Positions 1 through 11,194 of a DNA stretch of 64,000 nucleotides are shown here, piece by piece (position 1 is the first letter of the stretch; each line of letters opens with the position of its first letter). The translations under genes and the position numbers were made by a program. The notes under the pieces were generated by a model that had not been told where the DNA came from, ran no database searches, and saw only the letters and a list, made by a program, of their open reading frames with translations. The stretch is from Onthophagus taurus. Taxonomy: Eukaryota > Arthropoda > Insecta > Coleoptera > Scarabaeidae. The DNA is taken from contig NC_091968.1 in NCBI RefSeq assembly GCF_036711975.1, forward strand, positions 1,488,001 through 1,552,000, in the 5' to 3' direction.

Positions 1-28
1 CAAACAAATTAAAAATAACTTACCACCA

Positions 29-328
29 ATGTTTTCATATCAAACTTGTAATCACTGTCACTGCTCAAGATCACGGGAGCGTTCGTTTTGGAATTTTGAC
101 AAAACGGCAACCTCACTTTTCACTCAACTTTTTGACATCGCGTCTATTCGTTTTGACAATACCAATAACCCAAATTTCTTGATTGACACTGGGGCCGACA
201 TTTCAGTGCTACCATCAAGGTATTTCCGAACCATAAAAAGGATACCAATTCAAATCTTTCAGCCGCTAATGAACTTTCGCGATCTACTTGGGAGATCACG
301 TGAGTCTTTGAGAGCATTAAAACCTTGA
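29..328 (+). mobile_element. Retropepsin fragment of an LTR retrotransposon (fossil)
   Basis: A short open stretch contains the aspartic-protease signature FLIDTGADISVLPS, typical of the pol polyprotein of Ty3/gypsy and related LTR elements. No reverse transcriptase, integrase or LTR is visible beside it, so this is a small broken remnant; the rest may lie outside the window. Family assignment beyond LTR retroelement is not possible from this length. Confidence 0.55.
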
Positions 329-527
329 CGCTGGAAAAGAAATAAAACTAGTAGACAAGATAGAAAAAGGTGGACAGGTGATTTCAATTGCCAAAACTTA
401 ATTAGCGTTTCCGAATTCTAGGAAAAATAAAAAATATTAAAAAAAATGTTAATAATTAAACAGTTTTAAGAACAAATTTATATTAACCAATCTAATTAGT
501 GAATTTGAAATTTTTTAACAAAATATC

Positions 528-1805
528 TTATACAACTTTTTTATTATACATAGTATTCAATAAAGCGACCAAAGAATACGAAGATTTTAAAATTTGTGTA
601 AATGTTAAATGCGAGGAAACTCCATACAACCAAGCTGTATGCCTTAAAGGTCTATTAGCTCTTAAAATAATTAATTGAATCGTTTTTTGTAAAGAAACGT
701 CCATTTCATACCAGTTTGTTGAATACACTTCATTCGCAATCGAAGTACTCTATAAAAATTAAATTTTTAATTAGAAAAAAGTGGTTAAAATATTTCTGAC
801 TTTTACCTCATCAATTAATCGTTGACCAACGGTACAAGTAAAAAATAGTCCAAGAAACCATCCAAAAAAATTTAAAATAGTCGGAATACTCGGATCTATA
901 ATGAAATTGAATCCAATAATCGAAATTAAAGGGCTGTTTTGTAAGAAATATAAAAAATAATATTTCTTAAAACAAGCATTAAATCTTTCGCATAACCAAA
1001 TGATATGGATATGATATCGGACGCATTCTTTTAATTTTTCATCACAACCCATTTTATTTTGAACGGCTTCTCGAAGCATTTTTTTTAAGTGTTTTATTCT
1101 GACAACGATCATTTCGCTCGATCCCAATAAAAAAATTACAATCGAACAGGCAGCTCCAATACCCGGCGTGAAAGAATTAATTTCAATCAGGCGGATAAGA
1201 AATTTGTTTGAATCGCTTTCAAACGGTAACCAAGTCGGGGCAATCATCCCACAAACATCGTTTCTTTTATACTTTTCGTTATAAATCTCGCATTTTTTAT
1301 CAAATTTAATTCTTAAGATGTAATACAAAATTGATCCTAAAACGCCGACGCTCGACCAAAGGATTGTAAACAAATTAATCGTTCGATTTGTTTTAATCGT
1401 TTCGGGGGGTAAAGAAAATCTGTTAAAATCGCGTAACGTTTCGTAAAAATCGATTATTTTGTCGCTGTTGAAACTGATGTAGCCCACGATTAATAAGCCT
1501 CCGGTTGTTGTGAATAAAACGGTGATGTCTTCGATTGCTTCTTCTAAACTTATTGTTCTATTATCTATAATTATATAAATTAATAAATTAATAAAAATAA
1601 GATTTATGAACATCAAACATTTCTTACTTGTGTTGTAAACTAAATGAAGAAAACTAATTACTGTTAAAACACTAAAATTTAATAAAACACAAATTAATAA
1701 AACCCGCTCGAATTTAGTTGGATATCTCCCATTTTTCGGCAAAATACAAAAAAATTTCATTATCCTCGTTGAAACTTGCAAAATTTCAATTTTTTCCTCA
1801 ACCAT
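528..1805 (-). CDS. Odorant receptor (7tm_6 family), first of a tandem pair
   Basis: Insect odorant receptor subunit: a seven-helix membrane protein that forms ligand-gated cation channels with Orco in sensory neurons. Three exons are inferred: 1628-1805, 807-1564 and 528-749, giving about 385 aa. Hydrophobic helices are spread along its length, and the C-terminus carries the usual GQRLIDE, NWYEMD and SSYS blocks. The start at 1805 (MVEEKIEILQV) is preferred over the upstream ATG at 1838 because it aligns with the start of the neighbouring receptor (MDQNKIKILHV). Intron 1 (1565-1627) is 63 nt, a multiple of three and free of stops, so it reads through as extra coding sequence. Removing it restores YNTNNRTISLEEAIED, which matches YNMGNNSISLEEAIED in the neighbour. 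Intron 2 is 750-806. It has fewer introns than its paralogue. Ligand unknown. Confidence 0.9.
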
Positions 1806-2058
1806 TTTTGTTTTAAACACTTTTAATGAATGAATCATATTTCCAGATTAACCCCTATTTATAGCAACTTTTAACTTTGTTCGATTTGAACTTATAATTT
1901 CGTTCGAAATCAAGCTTCTAATCAAAGCTAAAAGAACTCGAGCTTTGTTATAACGCTGGAAATCGTTCGAGTGAAGCACGCTATTCGTCAACTTCAAACG
2001 TTTGAAGTTGAGATTAATACTAATGTGAGTGTTATAATTAAAGAGAAAAAATAACATT

Positions 2059-5000
2059 TTATTTATCGTACATAACAGTATTTAGGAGTGTTATTATTGA
2101 ATAAGATGTTTTTAGAATCTAAAAAAAAAGGAATTTAGATTTTGTTCTTGTCATTGAGTTAATAATTAATAAATCGCACCACTTTTAAAGTCTCCAAAGA
2201 AGAATCTCCTAACAACCAAGCTTTCACCGTTAAAGCTCTTTGCGATCTTAACATCATCAACAACAAAGTTTTTTGCAACGAAATATCTAATTCGTACCAA
2301 TTTGTGGCATATATTGTTGTATTTATTGACAAACTCTGCAAGAAAAAACTAGAGAAAGTTTAAAATTAAGATAATTTTTTATCTACCTCATCACTAAGTC
2401 TTTGTCCAGCTATACAAGACAACCATAAAGCAATAAACCATCCCATAAAATTAATTCCAGTTGAAATCTTCGTACTCTTCAACAAAAACTATATAATTAA
2501 CAACAAATTTGATAAATTAAAACTCACCAAAATAAAATTAAACCCATTCATTGAAATCAAAGGACTATTTTGTAAAAAATAAACAAATTGGTACCAATAA
2601 TAACAATCATTAAACTCATCTAATAACCTAAAAATATATTAATTTATTAATTACCTTTAACTTAATTAAAAATAACTTACTTTATAATATGAATATGATA
2701 ACGCACACAAATCTTTAATTTCCTCTCAGTGTCTTCGCTCCCTTCTCCCTCATTAACAGCGTGGATAATTAACTCGTTTAAATGTTTAATTCTAACCACG
2801 ATCATTTCACTACATCCAATTAAAAAAATTACAATCGTACAAGCTGCACAAATCGCAGGGAGATAAGCATTGATTTCGATTAAACGCAGAATCCAATAAT
2901 GCTTCGGATCCAAAGAAAACGGTAAATAAGTTGGTACTAAAGTACCGCAAATATCCGATCGTTGGTATTTAACGTTATTATTGGAGCACGTGGTATCGAA
3001 TACTGTCTTATAAATGAAATAAATAATTGTTCCTGTCATGCCGGATGTGGTCCATGTTGCTGTTAATATGTTAACTTTTCGGTTCGTTTCGACTGCTGTT
3101 GGTGGTAAGGAAAAGTTGGAAAAGTTGCTTAATTCGTTGACGAAAGCAATGATTTTTTTGACGTTTAAGGAAATGTAAGCGATTAAGATGTTGGTTCCAA
3201 TTGTAGACAGGATTACGGCAACGTCTTCGATTGCTTCTTCAAGTGATATTGAATTGTTACCTAAATGTATTAATAAAATTTTGTTTTGTTATAGAGATCG
3301 GAAAAGTTTTTTTAAATAAATTAAAGGATTTCAAAATGGGCAACTCAAACAAATGGGCAAAGGCAAGAAACTCCTATAACCGTTAAAGACCGGAAACTTC
3401 AGTATGTCGGACATATCACCTTACGAAAAATCGGAGGAAAAAGCTCAGTGGGAAGACAATAAAAGCAGTACTAAATGTGTTCGTGATTTTTGATTTCGGC
3501 TTTCGAAGTCGGCCGAGATTATTTTTTTCAAGAGGCTTTAGTCTGATAATACGTTGATACAAAACAAGATAGTTTATATATATAGTATAATTTTAGCCGT
3601 TTTCAGATAGTGAAGCGGTTATGAGCTTAATCGTAGCTTAATTAGAAAGTTGTAGACAACATTGGTGTCTGTATATAAAGTCTGTACAAACAGTTGTAGA
3701 CCACCATCAGATTGCTGGATACCTCACAATATAATTTTAGACATTTGCTAATGTTTCCAACAGTTTTCAAATATTTGCAAAAATATCATCAGACAGTTGC
3801 AAGCAGCTGCAAATATAATAGCAATTATTTGGAGTCATCTCGGCCGACTTCGAAGAATTCGGCCGCCCTATTATTATTATTATTATTGCTGCCGGGCTGA
3901 GGAGAGCGGCCCCTCTCGTTACCGCGACCTATAAGATCTATTGTAACTTTAGCCCTCCAAAGGTTTAGGGCAAATGTAGGTCCTTAATGAACCTTAGTAT
4001 TGTCCTGAGGTCTTGAACCTTTATGTCGTAGGTAACAGGAGAGTTTTACCGAAGACGTTGTGCCTTAGACGGCCTCTGGCGACGCAATTGCATAGTATAT
4101 GTTCAGCAGTTTCTGACTCGTCGTTGCATAGTCGACAAAGTTTGATCCTCAGCTTGTCCAATGTGGAAGAGGTGGTATTTTAGGGGCACATGGCCGGTTA
4201 GGTAGCCTCAGAGCGTTCTTAGATCCTCTTTGCTGAGGCATAAAACCTCTTTGGTTTTGTTTTGCGACGGAGTTATCATACTCTTCGCTTGTCTGTGACC
4301 TGGAAGTTCTTTCCAGCGTAAGGCTATCTTTGAAGCCTCCCAGTTGTTGATTATTTGTTTTAGGTGGCTTTTTTGTAGTCCACATCCAGGTTGGGGTCCA
4401 ATGAAGGGCGTGTTTGCTGCCTCTTTGGCCAGCTTGTCGGCCTTCTCATTGCCCTCCATGTTGCTGTGACCTGGAACCCACCATAGGGTAACATCATTGC
4501 CCCTAGCGAGTTCTCTCAGGTTGTTGGTACACTCTCTGATCAGTGCGGAGCCACACGTGTAGGCTTGAATTGCCTTTAAGGCGGCCCGACTGTCTGTGAA
4601 AATGTTTATGGATGCACCTTTTTGTCCCTTCTGTAGGTTCAAAGCGGTGCAGAAGTTTATAGCAAGAACTTCTGCTTGGAAAATTGTTAAGTCCGAGCTG
4701 AGGGGCAATTTGATGTGGCTATTTGGTCGACTGATGCCCATGCCTACTCCAGATCTTACTGTCTTTGAAGCATCGGTGTAGCAGGCTAGGGCTCCTCTTT
4801 TTAGTTGAGGCCCTCCCTTCGCCCAATCATCCCTGCTACTAAATATGACCTTATACGGTTGGTTGAAATTGTATTCCGTCGGTATGAGGTCCGTTTTAAT
4901 TTCAATCAGGTGATTTAGACATGGGTCCTTGAGGATCTCGAGGTGTCCTCTGAGGTTACCCTGCATCAACTTGAGTGAAGAAACTGTTTTCAGTGATAAG

Positions 5001-6904
5001 GCACTTAAGGCTGCCTCCTTTTGTATATATATGTGGAGCGGTGTGAGACCGAGTAGGGCTTCCAAAGCAGCCGTCGGACAGGATCTCATTGCACCCGTTA
5101 TGTTAAGACATGCTAACCGCTGGATTTGTGCCAGCTGTTGTTGAGCTGTCTTATGTTTTGTTTTTGGCCACCAAACCAATGAGGCGTAGGCGACCATGGG
5201 TCTGATTATTGCTACGTAGGCCCAATGAGCCATTCGTGGTTTGAGACCCCAGTTCCTTCCTAGGAGCCTGCGGCAGATCTGGTTTGCCATGATGGCCTTT
5301 TTCCTCACCTTATCTAAGTGTGAGTTCCAGTTTAGTTTACTGTCAAGTATTACCCCTAGGTATTTAGTTTCTGTTTTGAGGTTAATAGTTCTGCTTTCAA
5401 TGGAGGGTGCTTTTATTTGTAGCTTCCTTCTCCGAGTGAAAGGGACTATTTCGATTTTATTGGGATTGATGCTGAGCCCATTGCTCAAGTACTGGTGAGT
5501 AGTAGGGCTTTCTGCATTAGCTGAGTTATGATTGAATCATATTTACCTCGGATTGTGATTACCAGGTCATCAGCATACCCTTGTATCTTAAATCCGTTTT
5601 TAGTTAAGGTGTTCATCAAGTCATCAACTACCAGGCACCATAATAGAGGTGATAGCACTCCCCCTTGGGGACATCCTCTTAGCGCCTTTATAGTCAGCGA
5701 CTCGTCTCCCAGACTGGCTGTGATCTGCCGACTTTTCAACATGGCTATACACCACTTGATTGTCGACGGATGTATGTCTTTTACGTTTAAAGCCTTCTGT
5801 ATGGATTCATATGAGGTGTTATCAAACGCACCCTCTAAATCTATGAAAGCACAAAGGGCTATCTCTTTGGTTGCAATTGCCTCCTCTAAGGTGCTAGTCA
5901 AAGCATGGAGAGCGGTAACTGTTGATTTTGCTTTCTGGTAAGCATGTTGGCTAGGGTGGAGTGGATTTGTGATAGGCACTCCATTCCTTAGGTATTGATC
6001 GATTACCTTTTCCATCCCTTTGAGGAGAAATGAAGTTAGGCTAATTGGTCTGTACGCCTTGGGGTCCGCGTTTGAACGCCTACCACCTTTAGGTATGAAG
6101 ACCACCTTTACTTTCCTCCATAGAGTGGGTATATAGCTAAAACTGTAGCTAGCTATATATAGGGATATTATTATTGGGAGAAGGTCTTCTAAGCCTTTTT
6201 GCAGAAAGATAGGCAGATCGGCCGCCCTAAGTGTTGTTCATGATTCTTGGGGCGGCCGACGTCTTCGAAGTCGGCCGAGATTATTTTTTTCAAGAGGCTG
6301 TAGCTTGATATCACGTTGATACAGAACAAGATAGTTTACATATATAGTATAATTTTAGATATTTTCAAATAGTTAAGCGGTTATCAGCTTAATTTAGAGA
6401 GTTGCAAATATTTGCAGAGACATATAGAAAGTTGTAGGTAGACAACATTAGTGTCTGCACATAAGTGAAAACTATATTGCAAACAGTTGCAAACATAATC
6501 GTGGTTATTTGGAGTCATCACAAAACAATTTTTAACATTTGCAGATATTTACAAAAAGTTTTGGATGCTTATTAACTGTCGTTGTTCAAAGAATCAATGA
6601 CACCTTACTTAGGTCACCTTTCTTTCAGCCTTCCTAAGCCTAGATTGAGATAATATGTACCAAATAAATTTAGCTACCTAAGTCTATATACATATAATAA
6701 GCCTCAAAATATCTTAAAAAACTCACCCATGTTGTAGGTAATGTGAATACAACAAATAACAGTGAGAATACTACAATTAATTATAAGATAAATCGATGTA
6801 ATTTTTTCAATTAACGAAAGTTTAACGCCATTTTTGGGTAGAACACCCCAAAATCTTAAAATAGTGGTTGCCACATGAAGAATTTTTATTTTATTTTGAT
6901 CCAT
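2059..6904 (-). CDS. Odorant receptor (7tm_6 family), second of a tandem pair, with a transposon-filled first intron
   Basis: Paralogue of the receptor at 528-1805, in the same orientation about 250 bp away. Six exons are inferred: 6727-6904, 2681-3260, 2528-2627, 2387-2476, 2180-2335 and 2059-2118, giving 387 aa. Every junction has GT/AG and consistent phase. The last exon encodes ILKTSYSIITLLNTVMYDK. For exon 4 the acceptor at 2477/2476 was chosen because it leaves a 51-nt intron and gives exactly the same spacing as the paralogue between FNFI and GWF; the nearer AG would leave only 39 nt. Introns 2-5 are 51-61 nt. Intron 1 (3261-6726) is about 3.5 kb because it holds a LINE and inverted-repeat elements. 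No stop or frameshift is seen, so the gene looks functional. Ligand unknown. Confidence 0.88.
3502..3854. mobile_element. Short non-autonomous DNA element with terminal inverted repeats, copy A
   Basis: About 353 bp bounded by TTCGAAGTCGGCCGAGA at 3502-3518 and its exact reverse complement at 3838-3854. It has no coding capacity. A second, rearranged copy in the same orientation lies at about 6255-6522. The LINE at 3871-6217 sits directly next to this copy. Superfamily not determined; no clear target duplication was found. Confidence 0.55.
3871..6217 (-). mobile_element. 5'-truncated non-LTR retrotransposon (LINE) with RT and RNase H, I/LOA-like
   Basis: Minus-strand LINE. RT lies at about 5488-6105, with FIDLEGAFDN, GCPQGGVLSPLLW and the catalytic YADDLV. 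RNase H lies downstream at about 4400-4810 (CYTDASK, FTDSRAALKAI, WWVPGHSNMEGNEKAD), followed by a 3' tail of AAT repeats at 3871-3886. RT followed by RNase H plus a simple-repeat tail fits I- or LOA-type clades. A 12-bp target duplication, TCGGCCGCCCTA, is present at 3859-3870 and 6218-6229, so both ends are defined. The 5' part (ORF1, endonuclease) is missing. RT and RNase H lie in frames that differ by one shift near 5487, so this copy is dead. It sits in intron 1 of the second odorant receptor and is transcribed in the same direction. Confidence 0.88.
6255..6522. mobile_element. Short inverted-repeat element, copy B (rearranged)
   Basis: Begins with CTTCGAAGTCGGCCGAGA and follows copy A (3502-3854) with scattered substitutions and internal rearrangement, as far as GGAGTCATC. 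The right-hand inverted terminus of copy A is not present here. Non-coding. Confidence 0.45.
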
Positions 6905-8715
6905 CGTTCAAACAAAACTGATTCTCCTCCCACGAAAAAATCCCTTTTTATACAAAAAAATACTCGAGTCAATTATCCCCCCATATACTTAAAGCTACAA
7001 CGTAATTCGCCAAAATTACCCTTTCTAATAGTTAATTCTATTCTATTTTGTATTATTTCAGAAAAATACCACCTTAAAAAATCAAAGCTTTTTCATTTTC
7101 TCCTGGATGAAATTACAACTTTTTTAACATTTTTTTGCAGCATGCCCTTTTCACATAACTAGGGGTTAAAACGCGTTTCGTTTGTGAATATCAAATCATT
7201 TTAATTTTCAAATCCATCCGGAAAATCAATCTCGAACTTACCCCCACCCCTTTTTTTGTTTTTTTTTCTTTTACAATGGTGCCCATCCAAACGAGTCTAG
7301 CTTCATACCGACTCTAATTTAATCGCGTAAACAAACACAGTGGCTCATTCTCCCCTCAAACGATCCCACCCTTGTAGCTTGTTGTTGGTGGTGCATCTGG
7401 AGGCATGAAATGGGCTTTAATAATGCCACGCAACAGACACAACACCCCCCTATTGTAACAGCACAAAATGCTTCGGGCCGGAATATTGAAACAAAAAGAA
7501 ATCTCCACAGAAAAAGGGGAGGAAACCTCCGGAAACTAAAAAAAAAGTGGACAAAGCCTCGGCGTCCAGAAATGAAGTGGAAATGAAAAAGGAATGCCCT
7601 GCGGATGACACTTTGTGTGTGTATTGTGTGTGAGATGAGGGTGTTATTAAAAAAAAATAATTAAACCACAAAAATAAAAATAATTCATAAAACCATACTA
7701 ATTATAATGATGATTTTGGGTTTGTTTTAATATACCTGTAACAGGGAAAAGGTCCTAAGGGGAAGGTTTCTCATGAGTAGATTAGAAATTCGGGCGCGTA
7801 ATGATCGTGTTGAACATCCCCCGGGAGTCCACCGTATGTACTAGGAGAGGGTGCTGCCGCCTCCTCCGTCGAGGTGGATGAACATAATTAAAACGGATAG
7901 TTTATGACAAGGAAATTGGGCCGGCGGTAATTAATAATATGGTTTTCAATTAGGAGGACCGCAACTTCCCTTGTAATCTCCCAAGGGAGATCGCCCGGTT
8001 TCAAATCTGACAAGGATCTCGTGAATATTCATGGATAAACCTTCACGTGTCGATTATATTTACTATATTAACACAAAAAAACTGTGCAAAAACTGAGAAT
8101 TGAGTTTTTTTTTGAAAAAAATGTAGTTGGGAGAAAGCACGAAAAGCACCGCTAAGAAAACAAGGTTAGTTCTCTCCTACTGTTAGTCGGCAAAACTAAT
8201 TAAAGACGTAAATCGCGACCGTCGGTGCCTCTTGTGTATGCAAAACTCAAATCCGCACGCCGCTAAGAAATAAGCAAAAACGCCTTCGTTGCCGTCGTCG
8301 TTGTCGTCATAAAACCGGCGAGTTTACGCCGAAGAGACGAGACTCCGAAAGGCGCAATATCCCGGACACAATAATTCGGGTCGCAATCCTAATTAATTAA
8401 TTCGGAATACCGCTCGGGGGACGAACCCCCACCTTGAAGAGGCGGCGCGAAGAGATTGCGTTTTTGCCTTTCATTTCGTAGACGCCGACGGGAAAATATG
8501 GACGAAAAAGAGTCCAAGGGGGTGGTAGACGCTTCCGGTGGAAACGACGATTTATGTCCGTGCTCGTCTTCGTACTCGTTTGAATACCGTAATTAGTTGG
8601 CGCCAGGTGTTCAAAACTCGATTTTAGCGCGTCGTATTCAAATTTAAATTGCTGAAATCGATCAAAAAATATATATATAAGAGAACAAAGTAGTTATTAT
8701 TGTTGGAAATAAATA
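6905..8715. other. Gene-free interval upstream of the odorant receptors
   Basis: No coding region, RNA gene or transposase could be supported. The part from about 7240 to 8640 is clearly richer in G+C than the surrounding DNA and lacks simple repeats, unlike most non-coding DNA in this window. It resumes in similar style after the Ginger insertion (about 15640-16260), so the two pieces may once have been one conserved or regulatory block. This is inference from composition only. Confidence 0.35.
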
Positions 8716-9200
8716 TGTATATGTCGTAGGCAAATTACAAAATCCAGCTTATTACAATAAGCGCCGTCATTTTGCAATGTGCCTGGCAAATTGGAAAATT
8801 ATCTCACATTTTTTAATCGGCCTAAAATTTCTTAGGCTTATTATAATAAGCGCACATACAGTTAGGCTAATTAGAAAGTGAGCACCTGGTGGTTTCTAGT
8901 CTTATTGCAATAAACCTAGGCTAATATAAGTTCACTAAAATTATACCGAGAAAATTACCTGACCTTAAAGTATTCTTGAAGTATTTGAACTAATTATAGG
9001 TTATTTTATGCAAGAAAGTTGAAAAACGACAATTTTTGATGAACAAGTTATTATTGATAAACATTTATCACATATTAACTAAACAGATCATTCAGATCAA
9101 TGTTAAAATAGAACATATAATACAATAATAATATAAAGAAAATTAAATTAACAAAAACTTTTTTAAACTTGTGTTTTATTAATTAACACTAATTTTATTT

Positions 9201-10918
9201 TCACTTATTTCCACATGGTAAACTCTTATGGCATTTTGATGAACACATTTGCTTTGCTTTCCTGCACACGCACTTTTTTGTTTGGCATTGGGTTTTTGAC
9301 ACTGTACACTTACAGGTATTATAGCCTTGACCTCCAAACATTGACTCATTTGCTACAGCTTGACGAACAGATATATATTCTTCGGGGATATCTTCAACAA
9401 ATTGTGCGCCAGAAATTTGGAAGTCACTTCTAGAAAACCATGTTTTGATAATTCCACTCTTTGTTCCTATCTGATAAACATCATTATTAATTTTAAGAAT
9501 TTTTCCAATTAAATTTGGTGCGTCTAAAGGGCCACGGTCGACTTTCGGCACATTTAATAGAACAAAATTTCCAACTGTGACCGATTTTAGGTTCTTTCCG
9601 GTATTTTCAATCATTTTTTCTGCAGCTCGTTTTTGACCTTCGTGTGCTTTTTGACGTTGTGAAGATATATTTTCTTGTCTATTACAAATATCGCATTGAT
9701 ACATATCATTTTCATCGGAGATTGAGCAAACGTTTTGGAAACAAGTTTTATGAATCTTCATGGAACATGAAGAGCATGAAACAAAAGGTGTTTCATTCAA
9801 ATATCCCGAACAAATAAAACACAATTCTTGTTGAACATTAGAGAATTGGTTTTCATCTTGATTTTCTCCAACTTTTCCCTTATATTCGTCATTTCTTTAC
9901 TTTTCCAAATCTTTTTCACTAAAAACTTTTTCAAGAATTGCCTGTGGAATGTTAGTTGAATTTAGTCCTATCTTTGGTTCCGTTCCAAAAAGGGGTGTAT
10001 ATGGACTGCGCCCTATGATCCTGTGCTTTTTTGCCACTGAACGAAGCGGCATCCTATCACCCAATCTGTACTCTTATTGTCATCCATCCACGAACGTAAC
10101 ATATTTTCAACATCCTGGTTGCAGCGCTCTACGTTTCACTGTGATTGCGGATGTCGAGGTCTTCGATGTACTAGTTTACAATCAGCCCATATACCAGAAA
10201 GTTCTTTAACCACATCAGCTGTAAATTCACGTCCGTTGTCGCTTTGTAGAATGTGCGGTGCGCCGAAATCCAAAAATATTTTCAGCAGTTCCATTGCAAC
10301 TTCAGCAGCACAAAATTTAGTTGCATGATCTTGATAATTCATTAACCATTTATATCCTCGACATGGAGTTGATTGAAAGTCGATCAAATCAACTTGACTG
10401 CGAAGGTTAAAATCTTTTGTGGTGATTGGTCTTACCACAATATTACGTTGTTGTTGAGATTTCTTCGTATTACACATTTTACAAAGCGATACAAACATTT
10501 CAACTGCTGGTCTGGAAATGTAAAATTTATTTTTTAATTCAAACAGCATTTTATCTCTTCCTCCATGTCCAGTGGCACGGTGACATTGAATAAGTCTGTC
10601 AAAGTATTCTTCAACCGGAATCATTACTACTACAGGATCCTCATTACTTCTTCTTTTCTTGATTAAAACTCTTGTTTCGCCAATTTCCATTGTGTCGTAT
10701 TTTCTGGTTAATCCATATTGTCTACTAGTCTTCTTTTTTTCAGGGTTATTTGCATCCAAAATTTCTCGAATTACTTCTTCCACAGTTGCTTTTGTCCAAG
10801 GCTTCTTTACGACATTTTCACTCTTATTGCAGTATTCTTTCATTTGCGCATTAAAGTTTATTCTCATGTTATTTACGTCCTGGAAATCAGTTCCATCAGT
10901 TTGGATATTGTCGTCCAT
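9201..10918 (-). pseudogene. Ginger transposase (integrase core, PHD finger, Cys-rich tail), broken
   Basis: The upstream part (10136-10918) has an H2C2 zinc-binding region (HRATGHGG...LCKMC) and the first two catalytic aspartates in QVDLIDFQ and QSDNGREF. The glutamate motif (NVER) follows but is separated by a stop. The downstream part (9201-9824) has a PHD-type zinc finger (CFICSGY...CSSC...HKTC...CDIC), then a segment resembling the C-terminus of KRBA2/SCAN3-like transposon proteins (LIGKILKINNDVYQIGTKSG), and ends in a Cys-rich CXC-like tail (CKC...CVC...CSSKC). At least three interruptions separate these parts, so no full-length enzyme is made. The PHD plus Cys-rich tail is still an open segment of about 207 codons. 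Confidence 0.75.
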
Positions 10919-10964
10919 ACTGCAAGCACCTATGTTAACATAAGTACGACTTTAAATTTAATAT

Positions 10965-11095
10965 GTAGTTATTTGTAGAAATTTAATCGACTAAAGCAGT
11001 GTCTAGCTGTTAATTTCAAACACAGTTGTTAGATGTAGAACAATCAGTTTATAGAAACAAACAGCCGAATTTTCATCTACAATTATTGCAGACAT
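10965..11095 (+). repeat. Left arm of an internal inverted repeat
   Basis: Matches the reverse complement of about 14690-14820, including the shared block GTGTCTAGCTGTTAATTTCA. The two arms bracket the gypsy element and lie inside the Ginger element. They could be the arms of a hairpin MITE that the gypsy copy entered, or subterminal repeats of the Ginger element. Confidence 0.6.
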
Positions 11096-11194
11096 CATTA
11101 GGGCTATAAGGAGGGAAAACATTAAAAACTATTGTAAATTTAAATTATAAAACCTTTATAATTTAACCGCACGAACTTTTTTGGTTACCTAATA

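Noticed and set aside
771-1838. A single uninterrupted 355-codon receptor frame
   Set aside because: Alignment to the neighbouring receptor shows that it contains an in-frame intron (1565-1627), starts 11 codons too early and runs past a donor site at 806.
2489-2527. A 39-nt intron in the second odorant receptor
   Set aside because: Too short for normal splicing. The AG 12 nt further on gives a 51-nt intron, keeps the frame and restores exact length agreement with the paralogue.
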